Assembly: GCF_035918155.1 (NCBI RefSeq)
Contig: NZ_CP109327.1
Span: 5,022,001-5,086,000, forward strand
From: Streptomyces sp. NBC_01591
GTDB lineage: Bacteria > Actinomycetota > Actinomycetes > Streptomycetales > Streptomycetaceae
DNA length: 64,000 nucleotides
Direction: 5' to 3'
Part shown: in pieces, positions 8,573 through 16,906 of the stretch
Numbering within the stretch: the stretch's first letter is position 1
How the letters are laid out: each line of letters begins with the position of its first letter
Made by a program: the position numbers and the translations under genes
The notes under the pieces: model-generated
What the model saw: the letters and a program-made list of their open reading frames with translations, nothing else
Told to the model about the DNA's origin: nothing
Databases searched by the model: none

Positions 8573-9220
8573 CTACCTCGTCGGCTTCTTCCCGGTGATG
8601 CCCAGATGTACCAGCAGGGCGAGATTCGGCTTGAGTTCGGCCTGCTTCACGCCCCAGGTCGTGAAGCCCTTCTGGTGCGAGGCGACGGCGGCCAGCATCG
8701 CGACCAGCGAGCCCGCCATCGCGGCGGCGCTGACCTCCTTGTCGACCTTGCCCTTGGCCTGGAGCTCCTTCACCGAATCGGTGAGGGAGTTGGTGACCGA
8801 GTTCAGGATCTTCATGCGGATCTTGTAGAACCGCTTGTCGCCCTCGGCCGCACCGAGGTCGACCACGCGCAGGATCGCGTCGTGGTGCCGCCAGAAGTCG
8901 AGGAAGCCCTCGACGAGTTCTTCGGCTGTCTGCCAGCCGGCCTTGCCGACCCAGGAGCGGCCGGCGACCAGTTCGGTCAACCCGGCGCCCTCCTTGGCCA
9001 TTTCCTCGGCGATTTCGAGGACGGCGCCCTCGACGTCGGGGAAGTATTGGTAGAAGGTCGCGGGTGAAGTCCCCGCCTTCCGGGCGACGTCGATGACTTT
9101 GACGTCCCGGTACGGCGAGGAGCTGAGCATCTCGCTGAGGCAGTCGAGCAGCTTCTGCCGCGTCGCCTGTCCGCGTCGACCGGCCACGCGGCCGTCGACG
9201 GTGCGCACTTGTCCTGTCAT
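8573..9220 (-). CDS. TetR/AcrR-family transcriptional regulator
   Basis: A 215-residue TetR regulator. The DNA-binding domain spans about residues 16-66, with the helix-turn-helix V-I-D-V-A-R-K-A-G-T-S-P-A-T-F-Y-Q-Y-F at about 43-61; the rest is the all-helical ligand and dimerisation domain. A degenerate copy of the 19-bp operator covers the start codon (9212-9230), pointing to autoregulation, and makes this gene the best local candidate to bind the four better copies. It is also the gene flanking kbpA-afsK; from memory a TetR gene sits at that spot in S. coelicolor too, so control of the lipid genes is an inference. Confidence 0.9.
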   Translation of the reverse strand: MTGQVRTVDGRVAGRRGQATRQKLLDCLSEMLSSSPYRDVKVIDVARKAGTSPATFYQYFPDVEGAVLEIAEEMAKEGAGLTELVAGRSWVGKAGWQTAEELVEGFLDFWRHHDAILRVVDLGAAEGDKRFYKIRMKILNSVTNSLTDSVKELQAKGKVDKEVSAAAMAGSLVAMLAAVASHQKGFTTWGVKQAELKPNLALLVHLGITGKKPTR

Positions 9221-9230
9221 GCCGTCAGCT
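9212..9230. promoter_or_regulatory. 19-bp operator, degenerate copy E over TetR start
   Basis: The minus strand reads AGCTGACGGCATGACAGGA. The left half AGCTGACGG is identical to copy D at 22977, the right half is weaker. It spans the TetR start codon. Confidence 0.45.
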
Positions 9231-9352
9231 TACCGAGGGGTGATGGGAGCGCGATTCGGCCGACTGCAAATGGGGTTCACCGCAGGAACGGTGGGGGGAG
9301 TGGCCGGATTTCGACGTATGCGCACCCGGAGTGCGCCACGGAGCGATAAGTC

Positions 9353-9386
9353 TTATCAACAGCCTGTGGATAACTTCCGTGGATAA
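9353..9386. repeat. Cluster of three DnaA-box-like sites
   Basis: TTATCAACA (9353-9361), TGTGGATAA (9365-9373, reverse of TTATCCACA) and CGTGGATAA (9378-9386, reverse of TTATCCACG) fall within 34 bases in the 345-base gap between the TetR gene and the kbpA-like gene. TTATCCACA is a general DnaA box; Streptomyces prefers TTGTCCACA. The rest of the gap, 9221-9565, shows no gene. Confidence 0.5.
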
Positions 9387-9565
9387 CTTTCCGTGATGCC
9401 GTGAGCAGGGACTCTGCCGCCGGGGTTCCGTTGGGGTTCTATCGAAAATGCGTTCGATGTGGACGGGTCGGGGCGCGATGCGCGCGACCCGCGGTTACGT
9501 TTGCTGTGACGAGTGTCACTGCCACGGACGGCGAGCGACGCGTGATCACGGAAGGACCTGGGCCC

Positions 9566-10411
9566 ATGGCCTCATTCGCGCGATCCGCGCCGTGCTGGGT
9601 GGATGTGCAGCTTCCCGACCTGGAAGCGGGCAAGCGCTTCTACGGTGAGCTGTTCGGCTGGACCTTCCGGGCCGGTGAAGGACCGTACGCGGACGCCTTC
9701 AGCGGCGGGAAGCTCGTCGCCGCGCTCGCCGCCAAGCAGGACGGCCGGATGCCCACCGCCTGGGGGATCTACTTCGCCACCGACGACATCGTCGCGTCCG
9801 TCGCCCGGATCAGGGAGGCGGGCGGCCAGGTGATCACCGAGCCCGTCCGGGCCGGCCGGGCCGGAGTGCTCGCCCAGGCGGCCGACCCCGGCGGAGCGGT
9901 CTTCGGACTCTGGCAGGCCGGTGACCGCGAGGGCTTCCAGAAGCAGAACGAACCCGGCTCCTTCTGCTGGACCGAGGTCTACACCCGGCAGAAGGACCAG
10001 GTGGACGCCTTCTACGAGGAGGTCTTCGGCTTCCAGGGCACCGATCTCTCCCAGGGCACCGAACTCGACGAATCCGGCGAGGGCGAACCGGGCACGGCCG
10101 AATCGCGCCCCGCATCCCGCCCCGACTTCCGCATGTGGTCCCCGGCGGGCACCGAGCCAGGACCCGACACCGCGGTCGGCGGCCGCAGCGTCATCACCGA
10201 CGCGTTCCCGGCGGAGATGCCCAGCTACTTCCTCAGCTACTTCGCCGTCGAGGACTGCAACAGCGCCGCCGGGAACGCCGTACGCCTCGGCGGCCGCATC
10301 TCCGCGCCGCCGTTCGACATCCCGTACGGGCGGATCGCGGTCCTCCAGGACGATCAGGGTGCCGTTTTCGCCGTACTTCAGCCCCCTGTGTCCGAGAAGG
10401 GGGCAGAGTGA
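9566..10411 (+). CDS. kbpA: VOC/glyoxalase-fold protein, KbpA-like (AfsK-binding)
   Basis: A 281-residue protein made of two vicinal-oxygen-chelate domains (about residues 8-120 and 130-275), each with the G-x-x-x-F-Y-x-x-L/V-F-G-W/F start. Residues 170-205 form an acidic, disordered insert. The ATG at 9566 follows GGAAGG; an in-frame ATG at 9401 would add 55 residues of low-quality sequence. It sits directly upstream of afsK on the same strand. In S. coelicolor the gene in this position encodes KbpA, which binds AfsK and inhibits its autophosphorylation (established there); calling this one KbpA rests on position and the family, so it is likely but not proven. Confidence 0.75.
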   Translation: MASFARSAPCWVDVQLPDLEAGKRFYGELFGWTFRAGEGPYADAFSGGKLVAALAAKQDGRMPTAWGIYFATDDIVASVARIREAGGQVITEPVRAGRAGVLAQAADPGGAVFGLWQAGDREGFQKQNEPGSFCWTEVYTRQKDQVDAFYEEVFGFQGTDLSQGTELDESGEGEPGTAESRPASRPDFRMWSPAGTEPGPDTAVGGRSVITDAFPAEMPSYFLSYFAVEDCNSAAGNAVRLGGRISAPPFDIPYGRIAVLQDDQGAVFAVLQPPVSEKGAE

Positions 10412-10572
10412 GCTGTGACACCCCGATCCGCCCCCGGGTTCGCAACCAGGGCCTCAGCCAGGAAGAATCGGGGGTGCGCACCGCCGGGTGGTGCCCAGTG
10501 GTGAGACGCCGTGCAGGGCGGGTTTTCGCGGGCTTCTGTTCCTGAGGCTCGTACGGGGAGGTGGCAGGGCAA

Positions 10573-12933
10573 GTGGTGGAGCAGCTGACGCAGCACGACC
10601 CGAGGCGGATCGGCCCGTTCGAGGTGCTGGGACGGCTCGGTGCCGGTGGCATGGGGCTGGTCTATCTCGCCCGCTCGGCTTCGGGCCGACGCGTGGCGAT
10701 CAAGACGGTCCGTACGGAGCTCGCCGAGGACCAGCTGTTCCGGGTCCGGTTCACGCGCGAGGTGGAGGCCGCCCGCGCCGTCAGCGGTTTCTACACGGCC
10801 GCGGTGGTGGACGCCGACCCGCGCGCGGCCGTGCCGTGGCTGGCCACCGCCTATGTGCCGGCCCCCTCGCTGGAAGAGATAGTGAGTGAGTGCGGGCCCA
10901 TGCCCGTCCAGGCGGTGCGCTGGCTGGCCGCCGGTATCGCCGAGGCCCTCCAGTCGATCCACGGTGCGGGACTGGTCCACCGCGACATGAAGCCGTCGAA
11001 CGTGCTCGTCGTCGAGGACGGCCCGCGGGTGATCGACTTCGGGATCGCGTCCGGGGTCTCCAACACCCGGCTGACCATGACGAACGTCGCCGTGGGCACG
11101 CCCGCGTACATGTCGCCCGAACAGGCCAGGGACTCGCGCAGCGTCACCGGGGCCAGTGATGTCTTCTCGCTCGGCTCCACGCTGGTCTTCGCCGCCACCG
11201 GTCACGCGCCGTTCCACGGCGCCAACCCCGTCGAGACGGTCTTCATGCTGCTGCGCGAAGGACCCGACCTGGAGGGCCTGCCCGGCGAACTGCGGCCGCT
11301 GATCGACTCCTGCATGCAGATGGACGCCGGGCTGCGGCCCACCCCCGCCGACCTCCAGGCCCAGCTCGCCCCGCACCTCTTCGCCTCCGGCGGCGACGAC
11401 AGCGGTACGGCCTCGGCGTGGCTGCCGACCTCCGCCACCGCGATGATCGAGCAGCGCCGCGGCGGCCGGAAGACCACGGCACCCGCCCCGGTTCCGCCGC
11501 CGCCCCAGCAGCCGCCGGGCGCCGACCCGCGCTCCCTGGCCGTCGGACCGGCTCCCGGACCGTCGCCGGTGTCCGACGCGGGCGGTCCGGTGCGGCTGCC
11601 CGGTGCGAAGGTGCCGATCGGCCCCGGCCCGCGGGCCCAGGACGTCCGGGCCACCGCCACGGCCACCGCGGACGCGGGCCCCGCGACCGGCTGGGTGCGC
11701 CCGCCCGTCGGGATGAACGGTTCCGCCCAGACAGCGCCCGCCGCCCCCGTACCTGTACCCGGACCCGCGCAGCCGCCGGAGCCCCCGCCCGGCCCGGACC
11801 GCTGGCGGCCCTGGCGGTTCCGGATGTCCAACGACGTCTGGGGGACACCCGTCGTCGCCGGGGACCTCCTCTACGTCACGTCGTTCGAGGTGCACGCCCT
11901 GGACGTCGGCAACGGGCGGCGCCAGTTCAAGACCCGGGACGTGGCCTGGGTGATGGCCGTCGAGGGCGGCCGTATCCACGCCTCCGACGGGCCGTCCCTG
12001 TACGCCCTGGACGCGGCGAGCGGCGGCGAGCGGTGGCGGCTGCAGACGGACGCCTGGGTCTACTCCCTCAAGGCCGACCGCGGCACCGTCGTCACCGGCA
12101 CCAGGGGCGGCGGCGTCCAGGCCTGGGAGGCGTCCACGGGCGAGAAGCTGTGGGAGAGCGGCGGCGTACAGACCGACTTCGAGACGGCCGAGGCCGGACC
12201 CACGATCCACGACGGCACGGTCTACCTCTGGCAGGACGCCCGGCTGCGCGCCGTCGACGCCCGTACCGGCATCGAGCGCTGGTCGTACCCCATCGGCGAC
12301 GCGGCCTCCTGCGGCGGTGTGCCGGTCCGGGTGACCGCGGCGCCGGACGGCTTCGTCTACGTCAGCGCGGGGGCCCGGGTCCTTGCCGTGGACACCGTGT
12401 CCGGGCATGTGCGCTGGCGCTTCGAGTCGCCCACGGTCTTCCTCTCCCCGCCCGCGTTCGCACCCGGCCCCGCCGTCACCGGCGGCGGCGTGTACCTCGC
12501 CGACTACCTCGGCACGGTGTACGCGCTCGACGCCTCGACCGGCAAGGACCGCTGGCGCATCGCCACGGAGGCCCGCCAGTCGATCGAACCGGTCCTGGTG
12601 ACGGCCGGAAACGTCCATGTCGGCAGCGGCAGCGCGCTCTACACGCTCGACGCGGTCACCGGCACCCCGAAGTGGCGGTTCGCGGCGGGCGGCGAGGTGG
12701 TGGGCGCCCCGGTGGTCGCCGACGGCCGGGTCCACTTCGGCTCCGCCGACCACGTCCTGTACACCCTGGACGCGGCGGGCGGCCAGCTCCGCTGGAAGCT
12801 GGCGACGGGCGGTGAGATCACGGGTTCGCCGGTGGCGCAGGGCGGTGTCGTGTACGCGTGCAGCAAGGACCGCTGCGTGTACGCGCTCGACGCGCTGAAG
12901 GGAACGGGCACGGGCAGCCGGGCCAGGACGTAG
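10573..12933 (+). CDS. afsK: Serine/threonine protein kinase AfsK
   Basis: A 786-residue Ser/Thr kinase that phosphorylates AfsR in the known Streptomyces cascade. The kinase domain occupies about residues 14-270: Gly-loop GAGGMG (23-28), Lys44, catalytic HRDMKPSN (136-143), DFG (155-157) and [10 protein letters not shown] Pro-rich linker of about 130 residues leads to a C-terminal PQQ-type beta-propeller of repeated Y-A-L-D-A/x-T-G-x-x-x-W-R-x units, and no membrane helix is visible, as in AfsK. An upstream GTG at 10561 abuts its would-be ribosome site, so the GTG at 10573 (GGGGAG at 10555) was preferred; the N-terminus then matches AfsK as I recall it. Confidence 0.92.
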   Translation: MVEQLTQHDPRRIGPFEVLGRLGAGGMGLVYLARSASGRRVAIKTVRTELAEDQLFRVRFTREVEAARAVSGFYTAAVVDADPRAAVPWLATAYVPAPSLEEIVSECGPMPVQAVRWLAAGIAEALQSIHGAGLVHRDMKPSNVLVVEDGPRVIDFGIASGVSNTRLTMTNVAVGTPAYMSPEQARDSRSVTGASDVFSLGSTLVFAATGHAPFHGANPVETVFMLLREGPDLEGLPGELRPLIDSCMQMDAGLRPTPADLQAQLAPHLFASGGDDSGTASAWLPTSATAMIEQRRGGRKTTAPAPVPPPPQQPPGADPRSLAVGPAPGPSPVSDAGGPVRLPGAKVPIGPGPRAQDVRATATATADAGPATGWVRPPVGMNGSAQTAPAAPVPVPGPAQPPEPPPGPDRWRPWRFRMSNDVWGTPVVAGDLLYVTSFEVHALDVGNGRRQFKTRDVAWVMAVEGGRIHASDGPSLYALDAASGGERWRLQTDAWVYSLKADRGTVVTGTRGGGVQAWEASTGEKLWESGGVQTDFETAEAGPTIHDGTVYLWQDARLRAVDARTGIERWSYPIGDAASCGGVPVRVTAAPDGFVYVSAGARVLAVDTVSGHVRWRFESPTVFLSPPAFAPGPAVTGGGVYLADYLGTVYALDASTGKDRWRIATEARQSIEPVLVTAGNVHVGSGSALYTLDAVTGTPKWRFAAGGEVVGAPVVADGRVHFGSADHVLYTLDAAGGQLRWKLATGGEITGSPVAQGGVVYACSKDRCVYALDALKGTGTGSRART

Positions 12934-12949
12934 ACCGCGTCGAAGACGT

Positions 12950-12977
12950 GAAATCCAGCCCGTCCGGCGTTCGAGGA
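12950..12977 (+). repeat. Dispersed Streptomyces intergenic repeat
   Basis: The stretch containing AAATCCAGCCCGTCCGGCGT followed by TCGAGGA resembles a short sequence found between genes in very many Streptomyces genomes (recollection). It sits between the convergent ends of afsK and a membrane-protein gene. Confidence 0.45.
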
Positions 12978-13000
12978 AGGAACCCCGGGCGCGGAGGGCC

Positions 13001-13705
13001 TCAGCGGCCCGGGCGCCCGTCCGCGTCCGGGCCCTCGTCCGGCACGACGGGGTAGGGGGCCGTATCCCGGTCGTCCGAGGCCGAGCCCGGCGCGGACCCC
13101 GGCCCCGACGCCGCGTCCGGGCGCCGGTCCGCCGGGTCCGGCCCCGTGTACAGCTCCGGCTCGGGCTCCGGCAGGGTGCTCGTCTGTACGGACGGCCCCG
13201 GCTCCTGCGTCGGCGGCCAGGTGTCCGGGTGCTCCGAGCCGGGCGCCGCGTACGGCTGGTTGCGCGCCCTGCGGGCAAGCCGGCGCCGGGCACCGCGCCG
13301 CCCCGACATCACCGCCGCGCCCAACAGCAGCAGCACCCCGCCCGCCGCCGCCCCGGCCACGCCCCACCCCAGCCCGGAACCGTCGCCCGCGACCGCCAGA
13401 CTGCCCGCCGCCTGTCCCTGGCGCACCATCCACAGCACGGTGAACCCGAGCACCACCACGCCCGCGGCCGCCACCAGCAGCCGTGACCGCAGCGCCACAC
13501 CGACCACCGTCAGCACGGCGGCGAACAGGAAAGCGAGCAGGATCGAACCCAGCGGTCCGGGCCGGCCGGCCGTGATGCCGGTGAACAGCTCGTCGATCCG
13601 GTAGTGACGCCCGAGGCGACCGTCGTACCAGTCACGGAAGGGGCTCAGCACGGCGGCCGCCGCTCCGGTGAGAGCGAGCACCGAGCCGAGGACGTTGCGG
13701 ATCAT
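13001..13705 (-). CDS. Hypothetical four-helix membrane protein
   Basis: A 234-residue protein. Four hydrophobic segments lie at about residues 4-22, 47-69, 73-91 and 105-127; after a basic cluster (R-R-G-A-R-R-R-L-A-R-R-A-R) comes an acidic, Pro-rich cytoplasmic tail of about 95 residues. The second of two adjacent ATGs (13703-13705) is preferred because GGAGG is seven bases away. It converges on afsK and diverges from a secreted-protein gene. I recognise no family. A membrane protein gene between afsK and afsS is in keeping with the region, but no role can be given. Confidence 0.75.
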   Translation of the reverse strand: MIRNVLGSVLALTGAAAAVLSPFRDWYDGRLGRHYRIDELFTGITAGRPGPLGSILLAFLFAAVLTVVGVALRSRLLVAAAGVVVLGFTVLWMVRQGQAAGSLAVAGDGSGLGWGVAGAAAGGVLLLLGAAVMSGRRGARRRLARRARNQPYAAPGSEHPDTWPPTQEPGPSVQTSTLPEPEPELYTGPDPADRRPDAASGPGSAPGSASDDRDTAPYPVVPDEGPDADGRPGR

Positions 13706-13865
13706 CATCGGCCTCCTGCGCGTGCGCGGACCGGCGTCACAGCTCTGCACCGCTCTCGGCCTCGACGCTACGCCCGGCCCTTCACCCCCGCCACCTTGCG
13801 CTACCGTGACGCACGGTCGTTCGACAACTGCAGAAACGGACAACAACACAAGGGGGGCTGCATCG

Positions 13866-14411
13866 ATGATGCGGCAGCACATAAAGCTTTCCGCGGTACT
13901 GGTCGTGGTGGTACTCGCACTCACCGGTTTCTCGACCTCCAGCCACGGCGGCCGCAGCGGCAAGAGCAAGAGCGGCGGGTCGAGCAGCAGCGGCGGCGGC
14001 TGCTCCAACTCCAAGAAGAGCAACGACAGCTACAACAGCAGTGACTACGACGACGATGACTACGACTCGTCGAGCAGCTCCTCCGGCGGCACCGACTACG
14101 CGACGGCGCCCCCGACCGCCACGGCGTCCGATGAGCCCCAGGCATACGTCTTCCGCTGTGCCCAGCCCCGCAAGGGCAAGCGCAAGGCCGTCACCACCTC
14201 CGCCGTCAGGCTCACCGCGAACGCCGCCGGCTCGCACAGGTACGAGGTCGAGGTGGCCTTCCTCAACGCACGCGGCAACGCCATCGACATCGGTTACGCC
14301 ACCGTGGACGCCGAGGGCGGCGAGACCAAGACCGTCTCCGTGCGGATGGACGACCCGCGCAAGGTCTCCAAGGTGAAGAAGTGCCGGGTCGAGGCCGAAC
14401 TGACCTACTGA
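13866..14411 (+). CDS. Secreted low-complexity protein, unknown function
   Basis: A 181-residue product with a Sec-type signal: basic MMRQHIK, a Val/Leu core (about residues 8-22), and no lipobox cysteine. Residues 28-80 are Ser/Gly then Asp/Ser rich, clearly disordered. The C-terminal 85 residues form a compact domain with two Cys residues (one near residue 98, one near 174) that could form a disulfide, and beta-strand patterns reminiscent of FxLYD-type extracellular domains. AGGGGGG precedes the ATG by about nine bases. The start is divergent from the four-helix protein, so co-regulation is possible. Function not recognised. Confidence 0.8.
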   Translation: MMRQHIKLSAVLVVVVLALTGFSTSSHGGRSGKSKSGGSSSSGGGCSNSKKSNDSYNSSDYDDDDYDSSSSSSGGTDYATAPPTATASDEPQAYVFRCAQPRKGKRKAVTTSAVRLTANAAGSHRYEVEVAFLNARGNAIDIGYATVDAEGGETKTVSVRMDDPRKVSKVKKCRVEAELTY

Positions 14412-14439
14412 CGCGCAGGCGGGCCCACCATTCGGCCCG

Positions 14440-15213
14440 TCAGCGCGTCCGGAACCCGCCCCCGCCCCGCCCCCGGAACAGCTCGGCCTGCCGCTCCGGT
14501 GGCAGATTCCCGAGTGCGACGAGGTGCGGGGCGTGGGCCATGGCCTGCGCCCTGGCCGCCTCCCGCGCGGACCACACCGCCCGTACCGTCCCCTGCACCG
14601 CCTGAGTCGGGTACGAGGCGATCACGCCCGCCGCCCGCAGCGCCGCGTCCACCGCGCCGCCGGGCGCAGTCAACTCGCTGACCAGGCCGGTCTCGTACGC
14701 GCGGCGGGCGGAGACCCGTTCCGCCGTCCCCATCAGCGCCATCCGGGCCACCTCGCCGAACGGCATCCGCTGAGCCATCGAGATCGCCTCGAACGCGCTG
14801 ACCATCCCGTACGTCGTGTGCGGGTCGAAGAACGTCGCCTCCTCGGACGCGATCACGAACTCCGCCTCGCCCAGCAGATAGAACGCCCCGCCGCAGGCCA
14901 TCCCCTCCACGGCCGCGATCACCGGCTTCCACAGGTCGTTCGCCTTCGGCCCGATCGCGAGCAGCGGATCGTCGATCGTGTACGGGGACGAGGGCTGCGG
15001 CACGTCCACGCCCCGGTCGATCCCCGTGCAGAAGGCCCGGCCGCCCGCACCGGTGAGGACCACGGCCCGCACCCCGTCGTCGAAGCGGAACGCCCGCCAG
15101 GCGGCGGTCAGTTCGGCGGCCGTGGCCAGGTCGATCGCGTTGTGCTTCGCGGGCCGGTCGAGGGTGACGAGCGCGACCCCGGTCTCCTTGTCCGTCTCCG
15201 TGCGCAGCGCCAT
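14440..15213 (-). CDS. Enoyl-CoA hydratase/isomerase family
   Basis: A 257-residue crotonase-fold protein. It has the A-L-V-T-L-D-R-P-x-K-H-N-A-I-D N-terminal strand, the oxyanion-hole segment R-A-F-C-T-G-I-D around residue 60, V-E-G-M-A-C-G-G-A-F near 105, and E-A-T-F-F-D-P-H-T-T-Y-G-M near 130. The two hydratase glutamates are not at obvious places, so hydration, isomerisation or C-C cleavage cannot be separated. It is last in a leftward set with the DUF35 and thiolase genes (six bases separate it from the DUF35 gene), suggesting one transcript from the divergent promoter at about 16866. Confidence 0.9.
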   Translation of the reverse strand: MALRTETDKETGVALVTLDRPAKHNAIDLATAAELTAAWRAFRFDDGVRAVVLTGAGGRAFCTGIDRGVDVPQPSSPYTIDDPLLAIGPKANDLWKPVIAAVEGMACGGAFYLLGEAEFVIASEEATFFDPHTTYGMVSAFEAISMAQRMPFGEVARMALMGTAERVSARRAYETGLVSELTAPGGAVDAALRAAGVIASYPTQAVQGTVRAVWSAREAARAQAMAHAPHLVALGNLPPERQAELFRGRGGGGFRTR

Positions 15214-15219
15214 CGCCCC

Positions 15220-15660
15220 TCACCTCTCCAGCAGCCAGCGCACCAGGGTCACCCCGGAACCGGCCGGGCAGAACGCCGCCCGCACCGGCGCACCGATCCG
15301 CAGCCGCCCCGGATCGACCGAGTCCAGCGGGGCGTCCGGACCGCTCACCACATTCCCGACCAGGCGGATCTGCGGGGCGTCCGCCAACTCGACCACGACG
15401 GCGTTGTACGGGGCCTGCGCGGCGTACGCGGGCAGCAGCGGCGGATGCGGCAGCACGTAGGACCAGATGCGGCCGCGTCCGCTCATCGGCCGCCACTCGC
15501 TCTCGAAGGACTGGCAGTGCGGGCAGCACGGCCGGGGCGGGAAGCGGAGCCGTCCGCACTCCGGGGCGGCGCACGCCTGGACGCGGAGTTCACCGCGGGC
15601 CGCGTACTCCCAGAAGGGTGCGCCGTCCTCGTCCACGACGGGCAGCAGCAGAGCATCCAT
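15220..15660 (-). CDS. DUF35 zinc-ribbon/OB-fold acyl-CoA-associated protein
   Basis: A 146-residue protein: N-terminal rubredoxin-like zinc ribbon with cysteines in the pattern C-x4-C...C-C-x2-C (about residues 32-51) and a C-terminal OB fold. Such proteins pair with SCP2-type thiolases to form two-subunit aldolases or thiolases in side-chain degradation; the thiolase gene is immediately upstream (five bases between stop and start). The short start at 15660 was chosen because GAGGAG precedes it and an upstream start would run into the thiolase gene. Confidence 0.88.
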   Translation of the reverse strand: MDALLLPVVDEDGAPFWEYAARGELRVQACAAPECGRLRFPPRPCCPHCQSFESEWRPMSGRGRIWSYVLPHPPLLPAYAAQAPYNAVVVELADAPQIRLVGNVVSGPDAPLDSVDPGRLRIGAPVRAAFCPAGSGVTLVRWLLER

Positions 15661-15665
15661 CCCGG

Positions 15666-16835
15666 TCAACTCCTCAGTAGCACGGCGGAGGTGGGAACGC
15701 CCTCCCCGGCGGTGACCAGACACGTCCCGGCGTCCGGGACCTGGGCGGTGGAGACGCCGCGCAACTGCTTGACGCCCTCGTTGATCAGGTTGAAGCCGTG
15801 CACGTACCCCTCACTGAGCCCGCCGCCCCCGGTGTTGATGGGCAGCCGACCGCCGCTCTCCAGCGCCCCGCCCTCGGTGAACGCGGCGCCCTCGCCGCGT
15901 CCGCAGAAGCCGTAGCCCTCCAGGGAGAGCGGGATGAGCGGGGTGAACGCGTCGTAGATCTGGGCGACATCCACATCGTCCGGGCCGAAGTCGGCCTGCT
16001 TCCACAGCTGCCGGGCGGCCGTCCAGGCGGGTCCGGTGAGCGGGTCGTCGTTCCAGTAGTTGACCATTCCGTGGTGCTGGGCGGGCAGACCCTGGGCGAC
16101 GGAGTGGATGTAGACGGGCTTCTGCCGGCAGTCGCGGGCCCGCTCGGCGGAGACGATGACGCAGGCCAGCGCCCCGTCCGTCTCCAGGCAGTTGTCGAAG
16201 AGGCAGAGTGGCTCGCTGATCCAGCGCGAGGTCATATACATGTCGCGGGTCAGCGGCCGCTCGTACATCACCGCGTCCGGGTTCTGGTTGGCGCGGTTGC
16301 GGCAGGCGAGGGCGACGTTGAAGAGGTGGTCGCGGGTCGCCCCGTACTCGTGCATGTACCGCCGCGCCAGCATCCCGATCTCGTCGGCCGGCCGCAGCAG
16401 TCCGTACGGGCGGGTCCACTGGGCGGGGGTGGGCAGCTGCACGGCGGTGTTCTTCCACGGCCGGGGCCCCGACCCCCGCTTCCGCGACCGCCAGGCGACC
16501 CCGACGCTCGCCTGCCCGGTCGCCACGGCGGCGGCGAGATGGGCGATCGTCGCGCAGGAGCCGCCGCCCCCGTACCCCACCTTGCCGAAGAAGGTGACGT
16601 CACCGGCACCGATGGCCTTGGCGACCTCCACCTCGTCGGTCTCCTCCATCGTGTACGAGGCGAATCCGTCCACCTCCGACGCGGCGATGCCCGCGTCGTC
16701 GAGCGCCGCGACGATGGCCCGACAGGCCAAGGTCTTCTCGGATTCCGGCAGTTGTTTCGCGAAGGCCGTCTGCCCTATGCCGGCTATCGCCGTCGCGTCC
16801 TTGAGTGCCGTCACCGCCACCTCCCAGGCCGTCAT
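15666..16835 (-). CDS. Thiolase-fold enzyme (lipid-transfer type), DUF35 partner
   Basis: A 389-residue SCP2-thiolase-branch protein, paralogous to the one at 5374. It shows T-A-I-A-G-I-G-Q-T-A-F, a G-G-G-G-S-C-A-T segment at about residue 95 (a Cys near the usual nucleophile site, unlike the paralogue), Y-M-H-E-Y-G-A-T, A-Q-I-Y-D-A-F-T and N-T-G-G-G-G-L-S-E-G-Y. It heads the leftward thiolase-DUF35-hydratase set and is divergent from an acyl-CoA ligase, with the 19-bp operator between the two starts. A C-C bond cleaving step late in degradation of a CoA-activated molecule is the likely job. Confidence 0.88.
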   Translation of the reverse strand: MTAWEVAVTALKDATAIAGIGQTAFAKQLPESEKTLACRAIVAALDDAGIAASEVDGFASYTMEETDEVEVAKAIGAGDVTFFGKVGYGGGGSCATIAHLAAAVATGQASVGVAWRSRKRGSGPRPWKNTAVQLPTPAQWTRPYGLLRPADEIGMLARRYMHEYGATRDHLFNVALACRNRANQNPDAVMYERPLTRDMYMTSRWISEPLCLFDNCLETDGALACVIVSAERARDCRQKPVYIHSVAQGLPAQHHGMVNYWNDDPLTGPAWTAARQLWKQADFGPDDVDVAQIYDAFTPLIPLSLEGYGFCGRGEGAAFTEGGALESGGRLPINTGGGGLSEGYVHGFNLINEGVKQLRGVSTAQVPDAGTCLVTAGEGVPTSAVLLRS

Positions 16836-16865
16836 GACTGCTGACAGCGGCTGAGGCTACAGCTA

Positions 16866-16884
16866 ATCTGACGGATAGTCAGCT
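16866..16884. promoter_or_regulatory. 19-bp operator, copy C
   Basis: ATCTGACGGATAGTCAGCT contains the 15-bp core CTGAC-N5-GTCAG. It lies between the divergent thiolase (start 16835) and acyl-CoA ligase (start 16907) genes and could control both. Confidence 0.75.
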
Positions 16885-16906
16885 ACTGCGTCAGGGAGGG
16901 CGAGCG

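Noticed and set aside
10378..13293. A 971-residue open frame on the minus strand
   Set aside because: It lies opposite afsK and kbpA; the Arg/Gly/Pro-rich product has no family pattern, while afsK has intact motifs.
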